This document shows positions 7,716-15,191 of a DNA stretch of 18,935 nt, piece after piece. This stretch comes from Dehalococcoidia bacterium UBA1151 (GTDB lineage Bacteria > Chloroflexota > Dehalococcoidia > Lucifugimonadales > Lucifugimonadaceae): contig DBZV01000117.1 of assembly GCA_002311865.1 (NCBI GenBank), forward strand, positions 1 to 18,935. The letters are read 5' to 3'. A program made the translations under genes and the position numbers. A model generated the notes under the pieces. That model was not told where the DNA came from. It saw only the letters and a program-made list of their open reading frames with translations, and searched no databases. How positions within the stretch are numbered: the stretch's first letter is position 1; every line of letters begins with the position of its first letter.

Positions 7716-8027
7716 TGATGAGATACGTCGAGCGCGGCGCGAGGCATAGCGCTTACTGAGGGTTGGCGATCGGTCGGGCAGCAGCGTTGAAACATAGCTT
7801 GGGTCTACTCAATTCGCCAAAACGTGCAGAACTAGCGCGATCAGAAGGGTTATCGATCCTTGGTACACTTTTGCCGCCGTAATGAGATTTGGCGGCCATC
7901 ACAAGGTTTACGGCGCCCGTGGTGGCCCTACGCATTGTTCACTGCACATGCTCCTCGGTAACGCATCCCGCGAGCCTAAGGACCTGAGCGCGGATTGATG
8001 CGAATTAGACGATTCCGCACCTTATGC
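7716..8027 (+). other. Intergenic leader region upstream of the RRM gene
   Basis: I see no gene, tRNA or convincing conserved coding here. TACACT (7864-7869) is a -10-like box without a good -35. GCCGCC (7873-7878) can pair with GGCGGC (7891-7896), and the overlapping GGCCATCAC (7894-7902) can pair with GTGGTGGCC (7919-7927, one G-T). The two pairings exclude each other, so the region could be a structured 5' leader. A 60-codon open frame on the minus strand (7753-7935) has no ribosome site and no recognisable product. Confidence 0.35.
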
Positions 8028-8034
8028 GGAGGAG
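8028..8034 (+). promoter_or_regulatory. Ribosome binding site fixing the TTG start of the RRM gene
   Basis: GGAGGAG lies 7 nt before TTG at 8042. Because it sits just after the upstream ATG at 8024, that ATG cannot use it; the TTG start gives the normal RRM N-terminus. Confidence 0.75.
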
Positions 8035-8041
8035 CAGGTAC

Positions 8042-8329
8042 TTGAATATTTACGTAGGCAACCTTAGCTACGACACCACGGATGACTCACTCAATGCAGC
8101 GTTTGCGGCGCATGGCGCAGTGGACTCGGCCCGTGTAATCACCGACCGAATGTCAGGTCGCTCACGGGGTTTCGGCTTCGTTGAGATGTCAGACGATGGC
8201 GAGGCCAACAACGCAATCTCCGCGCTCAGCGGTACGATGCTTGATGGTCGCGAGATCAGTGCAAACGAGGCGCGCGAGCGTCAGCCACGAGGCGGTGGCG
8301 GTGGCGGCGGGGGCGGCGACCGCTGGTAG
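8042..8329 (+). CDS. RNA-binding protein with one RRM domain
   Basis: The 95-residue protein is one RNA recognition motif (residues 1-79) plus a glycine tail. RNP2 is IYVGNL at residues 3-8 and RNP1 is RGFGFVEM at 42-49, with the aromatic residues that stack on RNA bases. The tail RQPRG-(G)n-DRW is typical of bacterial and cyanobacterial glycine-rich RRM proteins, often cold-induced, which are thought to act on mRNA stability or folding. The start is TTG at 8042, directed by GGAGGAG at 8028-8034. The gene is transcribed alone, between two terminators. Confidence 0.93.
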   Translation: MNIYVGNLSYDTTDDSLNAAFAAHGAVDSARVITDRMSGRSRGFGFVEMSDDGEANNAISALSGTMLDGREISANEARERQPRGGGGGGGGGDRW

Positions 8330-8350
8330 ATACACAACAGTAAATCAGGA

Positions 8351-8383
8351 AGGCCCCGGTGAATTGCCGGGGCCTCTTTTATT
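8351..8383 (+). terminator. Rho-independent terminator after the RRM gene
   Basis: AGGCCCCGG (8351-8359), loop TGAATTG, CCGGGGCCT (8367-8375), then CTTTTATT. A perfect 9-bp stem with a T tract, 21 bp after the stop codon. Confidence 0.92.
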
Positions 8384-8459
8384 GCCCTGCGGAGTTCGGG
8401 TGAGCGGACATGATCGATTTAGCTCTGTGTAGCACCAACGGTAGCCACTGCGACGGTGA

Positions 8460-8465
8460 TAGTGT
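8460..8465 (+). promoter_or_regulatory. Candidate -10 box for a leaderless transcript
   Basis: TAGTGT followed by CG, ending 6 nt before the ATG at 8472, with no Shine-Dalgarno site. It aligns with the site at 1736-1741. No clear -35 is visible. Confidence 0.3.
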
Positions 8466-8471
8466 CGAATT

Positions 8472-9380
8472 ATGCCAGAGAGTAAGTCGGCTTCAGAGCT
8501 GAAACGCATAGCAAGAACGCTGGAACTGGTGTTCCCTGACGCGAGGCCGGTTGCGCCGTTGCGGTTCGTGGATCAGGGTTTTCGGAGCATCGCGGTGGAG
8601 ACGGCGGGCGGAGTACTGATGCGTGTCGGAACCTCGGTAGAAGCGGCTGCCGGGTATGAGCTTGAGACGCGAGCGTTGCCTTTTATAGCGAAGCAGGTTG
8701 ACGCTGCCGTTCCAGCCCCTCAGTGGTACACGAAACCCAATAGGGATCTGCCATTCGGCGCGCTCGGGTATCCCAAATTGCCGGGAAGCAACCCGAAATG
8801 GGGAGTCGAGCCTCCCAGGCGATTTGCGTTATCGCTTGGCCGATTCATGGCCCAACTCCACTCAGCGCCAGTCGATCAGGCAATCGACTCCGGGATAAGC
8901 GAGCTGAACTCGTTTGAGAGGTTGATCAGTGCGGAAGATATCGTGATGCCTGCGCTGCGTCGCAGATTGAGCGCTCCTGAGTTCGTACACCTACTGGCGT
9001 GGTGGGAAGAGTTCCGCTCCGATGATCGGATGCAGTTGTATGAGCTGAGTGTGTGTCATCACGACCTCTGGCACGGTAACCTGCTGATCGGCAAATCGGG
9101 CGAATTGGCCGGTGTCCTGGACTGGGCGCATGTGGAGGTTGGTGATAGAGCGCACGACTTCGCGGCGACCAGGTATTTCGGTGAGCAGTTCAATCGCCAG
9201 TTGATCGACGCCTATCTGGAGAATGGCGGCAGCTTTGGGGTTGAGGATCAATAACGTGCCCAGAAATTCTGGGAAGGAAGAGAGTTCGGGGGGATCGCCT
9301 GGGCGATCGAGAATTCAGGTGAGAACGAATTTGAAGAGGGTATCGGGAAACTACGACGCGGACCGCTGTTCCAAAAGTAG
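8472..9380 (+). pseudogene. Phosphotransferase (APH) family kinase interrupted by an in-frame TAA
   Basis: The first 260 codons encode an aminoglycoside/choline-kinase-fold protein: HHDLWHGNLL with catalytic Asp198 and Asn203 (Brenner motif), and VLDWAHVEVGD with metal-binding Asp217. The usual P-loop region is weak. The frame stops at TAA (9252-9254), but the same frame continues for 41 sense codons to TAG (9378-9380). These encode RAQKFWEGREFGGIAWAIEN and a KLRRGPLF end, which looks like the normal C-terminal helix region of the family. The total of about 302 codons is the usual family length. The TAA may replace a Tyr codon (TAC/TAT). It could be a real nonsense mutation, readthrough or a base error; a truncated protein with all catalytic residues might still be made. 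The natural substrate is unknown and antibiotic resistance should not be assumed. Confidence 0.8.
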
Positions 9381-9415
9381 CGGTGTGATCGAAGCAGTAC
9401 ATCTAAGGCGGCGAT

Positions 9416-10174
9416 ATGGGTGGTGAACTGGCGGGCAAAGTTGGGCTGGTTACCGGCGCGAGTTCTGGTATTGGTCGGGCTACTGCGCTTGCGATGGCGG
9501 CTGCGGGCGCTTCGGTTGTGGTTGCGGCACGGCGAGAGGCTGAGCTAGCGACGCTGGTTGGTGAGATCGAGGCGAGTGGCGGTAGTGCCCTGTCGGTTCC
9601 GACGGATGTGACGGACGAGGCCGCGGTGCAAGCGATGGTGGAGGCGTGCGTGGCAGAGTATGGCCGTATCGATTTCGCGTTCAATAACGCGGGCATAGAA
9701 GGCCCCAGTCAGCCCACGGGCGCTTACTCCGTAGAGGAGTTCCAGAGCGTGCTCAACGTGAACACAGTGGGAACGTTTATCTGCATGAAGTACGAGCTGC
9801 TTCAGATGCAGTCGCAGGGCCACGGCGTGATTGTGAATGATGCATCGGTGGCGGGACTGCGAGGAATGCCCCGACAATTGGCGTACACGGCGTCTAAGCA
9901 CGCGGTTATCGGTATGACCAAAGTGGCGGCGATTGAGTACGGCGCCAGGGGAATTCGTGTAAACGCCGTCTGCCCCAGCTTCACTAAGACGGATATGGTC
10001 AGCCGTCTTGCGCAGCACGATGCGGAAAAGGAAGCCGTTCTGGCGACGTACTCACCCATGAAACGAATGGGCACGGTGGAGGAGATCGCGGCAGCGGTGG
10101 TGTGGCTGTGCTCAGATGCGTCGTCGTTTACGAATGGAGAGGCGATGGTGCTGGACGGCGGGTTGTCTGTTTAG
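9416..10174 (+). CDS. Short-chain dehydrogenase/reductase (classical SDR)
   Basis: The 252-residue NAD(P)-dependent oxidoreductase has the complete classical SDR set: TGASSGIG at residues 13-20 (cofactor binding), NNAG at 90-93, Asn115, Ser144, and Tyr157-x3-Lys161 (YTASK). The C-terminal WLCSDASSFTNGEAMVLDGG is the usual ending. Arg39/Arg40 at the end of beta-2 (AARRE) suggest NADP(H) preference. AAGG at 9405-9408 serves as a weak ribosome site 7 nt before the ATG. It follows the interrupted kinase gene by 35 bp and precedes a Gfo/Idh/MocA enzyme by 70 bp on the same strand. The substrate cannot be assigned. Confidence 0.93.
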   Translation: MGGELAGKVGLVTGASSGIGRATALAMAAAGASVVVAARREAELATLVGEIEASGGSALSVPTDVTDEAAVQAMVEACVAEYGRIDFAFNNAGIEGPSQPTGAYSVEEFQSVLNVNTVGTFICMKYELLQMQSQGHGVIVNDASVAGLRGMPRQLAYTASKHAVIGMTKVAAIEYGARGIRVNAVCPSFTKTDMVSRLAQHDAEKEAVLATYSPMKRMGTVEEIAAAVVWLCSDASSFTNGEAMVLDGGLSV

Positions 10175-10244
10175 GCACGGTTACGTGAATAATCGCTGCA
10201 GGCAAAGATGTCCGCGGCACGAGGGATACAGGGAGTAATTGCGT

Positions 10245-11513
10245 TTGGCACTGAATATTGCGCTGGTGGGGTGTGGCGGCATGGGGCTTCGGCATCTGCA
10301 TGGGTTTGTTGAGCACAGCAAGAAGTTTGACTCGCTTGAGTTGATCGCGATTTGTGATGTGAACGAGCAGGCTGCACGGCATGTGGCGGATGTTGCGGAG
10401 GAGCGCCTGGGACGTCGGCCAACGGTATATGCCGACTTTGATGCGATGTTGGCCGCGGAGCCGCTTGATCTGCTGGATATCGTTACTGACACCCGGATGC
10501 ACCATACGTTCGCTGAGGCGGCGTTTGAGGCGGGTCTGCATGTGATGACGGAGAAGCCCATTGGCATCACGCTCAAGGCGGCACGGCGGATGCGGGATGC
10601 GGCCGAAAATTCGGGCAAGATTCTCTCGGTGGCAGAGAACTATCGTCGGGATCCCCTGTGTCGGCTGGCGAAGGCGCTGATCGATAACGGTGCGATTGGC
10701 GAGCCTCGGATGGCCATGGACGTGCATCTGGGCGGTGGCGATACGTTGATGCACAACACGGCGTGGCGGGCGATGAAGAGCCGGGGTGGCGGGATGGTGA
10801 TCGATGCCGGCGTGCATGCGGCTGACCTGCTGCTGTTCTACCTGGGCGACGCGACCCGCATCTACGCTGAGACGGGCATCTTTGAGACGACACGGTATCG
10901 GCGTGAGATGAACGCCAATCTGAAGAAGTTCTACGGGCATCGCACCGACGATATCCAGGCAGAGAACGTAGCGGTGGAAGTGGATGCGATCGACACCGGC
11001 TTCGGGGTGATTCGATTTGAGTCGGGCGTGATCTGCAATTTCACTGTGTCAGAGGCGGTGAAGGCTCACCAGCTCGCGATGGGCACGATTCACGGCTCGC
11101 TCGGCACTATGACGATGCCGGGGCCTCGATCGGGGGTGAAAGGCGCTGTGATCAAGCTGGACGCCGACGACGCAGAGATTTCTGGCGATGACTTATTGAG
11201 CATGGTGCCGCCCGACTTCAGGCTCGATGACATCACTGCTGCCTATTTTGGGGAGGCGCCGATATCGTCCTATGACATGCCGTTCGAACAGGCCGACCGA
11301 ACGCTGCTGGCGATCGAGTACGAAGAGATTGCCCGTTGCGCCGTCTCGGGTGCGCAGCCGGAGGTGGACGCTACTGTGGGCATGAAGGCACTGGCGCTCT
11401 CGTATGCTTTGCTGGAGTCCGGCGAGGTTGGCGCACCGGTAACGCTGAATGAGGTGATGGACGGCACGGTGGCGGAGTATCAGCGGTCGATTGATGAAGA
11501 TAACGGTGTTTAG
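10245..11513 (+). CDS. Gfo/Idh/MocA family oxidoreductase
   Basis: The 422-residue NAD(P)-dependent dehydrogenase-like protein begins with a Rossmann domain (LVGCGGMG at residues 7-14; acidic ICDVN at about 36-40). It has the family EKP motif at 103-105 (MTEKPIG) and the DAGVHAADLL segment at 187-196, with His191 in the expected catalytic area. These enzymes act on sugars, inositols or their derivatives. The start is TTG at 10245 with GGGAG (10231-10235) 9 nt upstream; TTG at 10239 is possible but only 3 nt from that site. At 422 residues it is longer than the common 330-380. It ends 38 bp before a strong bidirectional hairpin. Confidence 0.9.
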   Translation: MALNIALVGCGGMGLRHLHGFVEHSKKFDSLELIAICDVNEQAARHVADVAEERLGRRPTVYADFDAMLAAEPLDLLDIVTDTRMHHTFAEAAFEAGLHVMTEKPIGITLKAARRMRDAAENSGKILSVAENYRRDPLCRLAKALIDNGAIGEPRMAMDVHLGGGDTLMHNTAWRAMKSRGGGMVIDAGVHAADLLLFYLGDATRIYAETGIFETTRYRREMNANLKKFYGHRTDDIQAENVAVEVDAIDTGFGVIRFESGVICNFTVSEAVKAHQLAMGTIHGSLGTMTMPGPRSGVKGAVIKLDADDAEISGDDLLSMVPPDFRLDDITAAYFGEAPISSYDMPFEQADRTLLAIEYEEIARCAVSGAQPEVDATVGMKALALSYALLESGEVGAPVTLNEVMDGTVAEYQRSIDEDNGV

Positions 11514-11551
11514 CCGCTGATCGTTATTTGGTCCGCAAGCCACATGCGACG

Positions 11552-11595
11552 AAATCAATCGGGCGATGGAGAGCACTCCACCGCCCGATTGATTT
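11552..11595. terminator. Bidirectional hairpin terminator between convergent genes
   Basis: AAATCAATCGGGCG (11552-11565) pairs perfectly with CGCCCGATTGATTT (11582-11595). Inside, TGGAG and CTCCA pair around the loop AGCA, with one mismatch between the two stems. A/T-rich ends on both sides serve either strand. It lies between the oxidoreductase (plus) and the CDF gene (minus). Confidence 0.85.
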
Positions 11596-11616
11596 GCGAA
11601 TTGTTAGTTGGAGCGA

Positions 11617-12578
11617 TCAGTGGTGCATCGCGTGCGGATCGGGTGCGGCTGGCATCGAGTGTGCGCCGCCCACCGATTCGGACATGATGTCGATATCGTC
11701 CGCTCCCGGGGTGTCGATGCATTCGTTCTCTACCTGGACGGTGGAGAAGTAGAATACGCCGACTTTTTCCAGCAGTGCATGCGCCGCCTTCAACACGGTC
11801 TGTGCATCGGCATCTTCCGACGTCCATGGGTCGAGAAGATGTTCACGCCCGATGTGAGTGACCATGCGTGGATGTGGTGCACATCTTCCACGCCAGGTAG
11901 CTGCTCGAGGTCGTGGCGCACAGCGTCGAGATCGACACCGTCTGGAACGCGCTCGAGCAGGAAGCCGATCGACTCTCGAATTACGCTCCATGAGACGTAC
12001 AGCAGCACGAAACCGAAGATCATGCCCAGCAGTGGATCGATCTCAAGGAATTCAGTGTATTTGATGACGACGGCGGACACGATGATGATCAGGCTTCCCA
12101 CGAAGGTCTGCATTACGTGCCAGTAGGCGCCCTTCTTGTTCAGGTTGCTCTTCTGGGCCTTGTAGAGCAGCGAGAGCGCGTAGATCTCGATTATCAGTCC
12201 ACCGGCCACGGCGATGAACATGGGGGTTGTCGAGAGGTCTTTGGGGTCTGCTATCCGCATGGCGCCCATGGCGATTACCAGGATGGCCATTGCGAGCAGG
12301 AAGAAGCCATTGAGGAGTGCACCAATGATCTCAGCTCACTTCATTCCAAATGTGTTGCGGCTATCGGCTGGCCTGGAAGCGATGCGGCTGGCGGCCAGCG
12401 CCAGGAGTATTCCTCCGACCGCGGAAAATGTGTGGGCCGCGTCTGAGAGCACGGCGACGGATCCCGTCTGGATGCCGATTCCCAGCTCGATCACGAAGTA
12501 GATTCCGGTGAGCCAGCTTGTGATCTTCAGAGCATGGGCGTCTCCGCCCATGTTGTGGCCGCCGCCTTGATGATTCAT
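11617..12578 (-). pseudogene. Cation diffusion facilitator (CDF) transporter, disrupted by TGA and a frameshift
   Basis: From ATG 12578, with GGGAGGAG 7 nt upstream, the frame encodes a His/Gly-rich N-terminus and the first CDF helices (ELGIGIQTGSVAVLSDAAHTFSA). It ends at an in-frame TGA (12336-12338, codon 81). The same frame resumes with AEIIGALLNGFFLLAMAI, so the TGA sits where CDF proteins usually have Arg (CGA to TGA would suffice). The frame then runs through HVMQTFVGSLIIIV and HIHAWSLTSGVNIFSTH to about 11826, where one missing base moves it; the C-terminal domain (SEDADAQTVLKAAHALLEKV, then FSTVQVENEC) continues in the -1 frame to 11617. Repaired, it would have about 320 residues, normal for the family, which exports Zn, Co, Cd or similar. 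The canonical HxxxD motifs read His49-x3-Ala53 and His154-x3-Thr158. A His-rich tail ends the protein. Confidence 0.85.
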
Positions 12579-12623
12579 TGTTTTTCTCCTCCCGGTGCAG
12601 ATGCCCGAGTGTTGCACGATTGA

Positions 12624-12651
12624 ATTGTATTCGGGGCAGATCGACTCACAA
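12624..12651 (-). promoter_or_regulatory. Promoter of the CDF gene
   Basis: On the minus strand TTGTGA (12646-12651), a 16-bp spacer and TACAAT (12624-12629), about 45 bp before the ATG. An imperfect 10-bp inverted repeat (12638-12647 with 12668-12677, 9 of 10 pairing) overlaps the -35 and could be an operator. Confidence 0.5.
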
Positions 12652-12703
12652 GCTCACGAGATCAGATGAGCCGATCTACCCATTGGGTGAATGTCGTTGT
12701 GGC

Positions 12704-14286
12704 TCAGTCGCCCGCTGCTGCGCCGTGGGGTGCGGCGTGAACTGAATGCGCTGAGTCACCTCCGTGTGGCGAGCCGTGCCCAGAGGCCTGGCTCGCTGGC
12801 ATGAATCTGGCGATCACTACCGCTCCGATGAGCGTGAGGCCAGATCCGATCAGAATCGCCAGTCCGAGTGCATCCGTGAACGATGCGCGGGCGGCATTGG
12901 ACAGGATCAGTGCGTCCGCCTGAGGTAACGTCGTAGCAGCCTGCACAGCCGCGCCGACTGAGTCCTGAACGGCATCCCGTGCCTCGGCTGGCAATGATGC
13001 AGCAGCGTCACCCAGCCTGGCTGAGTAGATCGCGTACATAACTGAGCCGATTACGGCGATGCTGAGCGCGCTCGCCAGCATCTGTGTTACGTCGTTCATG
13101 GCCGACCCGACGCCTGCTTTCGCCTGATCAACTGCGCCCATGACAGCTTCAGACGACGGAGCGACGACCATGCCGACTCCGAGGCCGATCGCAGCGATTA
13201 CGGGGCCAATCACCAGGTATGAGGTATCTACGCCCCAGAGGAGCACGAGTGGCATGACTGCGGAGACGATTACGAGCCCGCCTACGACGAGTCGGCGACT
13301 GCCAATGCGAACCGCCAGCATCTCACTCCCAATTGCACCCGCCATAAAGCCGAATGCCGTCGGCAGGAAGCGAATTCCAGCTTCGAACGGAGTGAAGCCC
13401 TGTACGAACTGGAAGTACTGTGTGAGGCCGAAGATGAATCCGACCATGGCGAAGAAGGCCACGCTGATGGCAGCTGCTCCCGTGGAGAAGTGGGGTGACC
13501 GGAAGAGGGCGAAGTCCAACAACGGGAATTCCGTGCGCCGTTCCTGCACTACGAAGCCCACGGCCGCGGTTATTGACATGGCAATCGCGGTCATGATCTA
13601 CGGGGATGTCAGCCCCTGCCCTGGGCCTTCGATAACGGCATAGATGAATGCTGAAACCATGGCCATGGAAAGAACTGCGCCGGGGATATCCAGCGGTCGA
13701 CTCTCAGGATCTCGACTATCTGGCACGAGGTACAGGCTGACGCCGATTGCGACGGCCGCGATTGGTACGTTTACCAGGAATACCGAGCCCCAGTAGAAGT
13801 TTTCGAGTAGCGCACCACCGAGGACCGGCCCAAGGGCGACTCGACCCCTGCCATCATCGCCCATACGGTGATCGCTTTGGTCATCTCGTTTTCCTGGAAG
13901 ACGTTCACGATGATGGAGAGCGTTGCCGGCATCATCATTGCGCCGCCCAGGCCCATGATCGCCCTTGCGGCGATTAGCTGGTTGGGCGAGTCCGACAGGG
14001 CGGCGCCAACCGATGAGATCGCGAAGACTGCGAGTCCGTAGCGCAGCATCCTGGCGCGGCCGAGGCGGTCACCCAGACCGCCGAAGACGAGGACGTATGA
14101 GTTCACCATCCACTGCAGTGAGGACGCAGAGGCCCCCAGATCCTTTTGCAGGGATGGGATTGCGACGTTGAGTATCGTTTCATCGATCGTTGCGATCACG
14201 ACCGTGACAGAAACGATTGCCAGGGTCCACCAGCGCATGCTGTATGGCTTGGGTCCGGGTTGATCTGTTGATTTGTGGTTATTCAT
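12704..14286 (-). pseudogene. DHA2-type MFS drug transporter, disrupted by a frameshift and an in-frame TAG
   Basis: The pieces join into one 14-helix EmrB/QacA-like proton-drug antiporter of about 527 residues. The first part (14286 to about 13843) has ATIDETILNVAIPSL, GDRLGRARML (motif A) and GLGGAMMMPATLSI. Near 13841 a single missing base shifts the frame: after MMAG-V the text GVALGPVLGG (motif C) is restored if one base is added. The second frame runs through GSVFLVNVPIA to TAG at 13598-13600, then continues unchanged with IMTAIAMSITAAVGF to the stop at 12704. In the first part YVLVFGGLGDRLGR lacks about seven residues usually found between the two halves, perhaps an in-frame 21-bp deletion. 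The C-terminus is His/Gly-rich. A TetR operator overlaps its promoter. Possibly inactive. Confidence 0.85.
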
Positions 14287-14315
14287 CTGGATTGTGTCCC
14301 TTTCTTTTTAGAGTA

Positions 14316-14332
14316 TGACTGGCGGTCAGTCA
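14316..14332. promoter_or_regulatory. TetR operator copy 1, at the MFS promoter
   Basis: TGACTG-GCGGT-CAGTCA, a palindrome with 6-bp arms and a 5-nt centre (7-bp arms if A and T are added). It lies right after the predicted -10 of the MFS gene and over its start of transcription. The same arms and spacing occur at 14990-15006. Confidence 0.8.
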
Positions 14333-14338
14333 TTATGT

Positions 14339-14367
14339 TTTATATAAAAAATATTTCTACCGAACAA
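14339..14367 (-). promoter_or_regulatory. Promoter of the disrupted MFS gene
   Basis: On the minus strand TTGTTC (14362-14367), a 17-bp A/T-rich spacer and TATAAA (14339-14344). Transcription would start near 14332, inside operator copy 1, 46 bp before the ATG. The -35 overlaps the 3' end of tetR. Confidence 0.65.
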
Positions 14368-14968
14368 GCGCGTTAGCAAGAAATTCGTGGACGCCTTTTT
14401 CAAGTCGCTCCGCCTCGTCTCCATCGCCGAAAACGAACGCTTCGATGATGGCATGCTGAAGCAGACCTAAGGCGAGACGGGCCGTGATCTCTGGGTCCAG
14501 CGCCTTCATATCGCCAGCGCTGTTCGCGTGCATGAACAGATCTGTGGTGATGTGCAAAAAGGCATCGTGCTCCGCAGATTCGCTGTGCATCTCTGGATGT
14601 GCCTCATCAGCACCCATGAACGCCGGCTTGTACAGATCGGCGTTCTCCCGTGCAACCTGGAACGAGGCGGTAACGAGGGATCCGAGTTTCTCGTCGAATG
14701 ATGTGGCCAAATGAATCGCTTCTCCTACTGCTGTAGCCATTTTGCTCATGAGCCTGTCGCGTAGAGCTACGGCAATCGCGTTTTTGGATGAGTAGTAGAG
14801 ATAGAACGTTCCCTGTGCGACGCCCGCCTCGCGAACGATGTCGGCGATGGTTGCGGCGTTATAGCTCTTGGCCTGAAACACTTTGCGGGCCGCGGTGAGG
14901 AGCTGCTCGCGCCTCACCTCTTCACTTTCGGTCCTACGTCGCCTGGCTGGCAATGCTGTTCCTTTCAT
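14357..14968 (-). CDS. TetR/AcrR family transcriptional repressor
   Basis: The 203-residue protein has the TetR DNA-binding domain: helices from about residue 19, and a helix-turn-helix at 39-58 (ATIADIVREAGVAQGTFYLYY), followed by SSKNAI. The basic N-terminal arm PARRRRT may contact the minor groove. The C-terminal helical ligand and dimer domain is not assignable to a ligand. Matching 17-bp palindromes lie in its own promoter and in that of the adjacent MFS gene, so it most likely represses both, with release by a pump substrate. The reading frame is intact, unlike the two transporters downstream. The ribosome site before the ATG is weak. Confidence 0.93.
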   Translation of the reverse strand: MKGTALPARRRRTESEEVRREQLLTAARKVFQAKSYNAATIADIVREAGVAQGTFYLYYSSKNAIAVALRDRLMSKMATAVGEAIHLATSFDEKLGSLVTASFQVARENADLYKPAFMGADEAHPEMHSESAEHDAFLHITTDLFMHANSAGDMKALDPEITARLALGLLQHAIIEAFVFGDGDEAERLEKGVHEFLANALVR

Positions 14969-14985
14969 CCAATCTTGGTGTGTTG

Positions 14986-15014
14986 ATTATGACTGACGTT
15001 CAGTCAGCAGTCAA
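14986..15014 (-). promoter_or_regulatory. Promoter of tetR
   Basis: On the minus strand TTGACT (15009-15014), a 17-bp spacer and CATAAT (14986-14991): each box matches 5 of 6 consensus bases. The operator fills the spacer, so repressor binding would exclude RNA polymerase. Confidence 0.8.
14990..15006. promoter_or_regulatory. TetR operator copy 2, in the tetR promoter
   Basis: TGACTG-ACGTT-CAGTCA, with 7-bp arms as TGACTGA-CGT-TCAGTCA. A further half-site, CAGTCA (15008-15013), overlaps the -35. The rest of the 14969-15191 gap shows nothing else. Confidence 0.85.
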
Positions 15015-15191
15015 TACCTTAGGTGCGGGGAATCCGAAAAGGGTGCAGGTTCGCCCCAGACTGGCGCCTCGTCTCGAACTGAGGAGCGCCGATAGTCGAT
15101 CGGGGAAGACGGCCCCTTTGCGAACGAACGCACCAGGGCGCGATAGCATGGGCGCCTTGAGCGATGAATTGAACGGATCAGGAGACTGTCA

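Noticed and set aside
7753..7935. Minus-strand open frame of 60 codons in the gap before the RRM gene
   Set aside because: No ribosome site, no recognisable domain, and the region is better read as an untranslated leader.
8024..8041. Upstream ATG at 8024 as the RRM protein start
   Set aside because: The GGAGGAG ribosome site lies right after it and points to TTG at 8042, which gives the family N-terminus.
10128..10940. Minus-strand open frame of 270 codons
   Set aside because: It lies antisense to the SDR end and the Gfo/Idh/MocA gene, whose motifs are unmistakable, and its product has no recognisable fold or ribosome site.
11608..12126. Plus-strand open frame of 172 codons opposite the CDF gene
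   Set aside because: The minus strand here gives CDF transporter sequence even across its lesions; the plus-strand product resembles nothing.
8472..14286. Stop-codon reassignment as an explanation for the interrupted genes
   Set aside because: TAA, TGA and TAG are each used once inside a gene and all three also end intact genes in the window; two further lesions are frameshifts.
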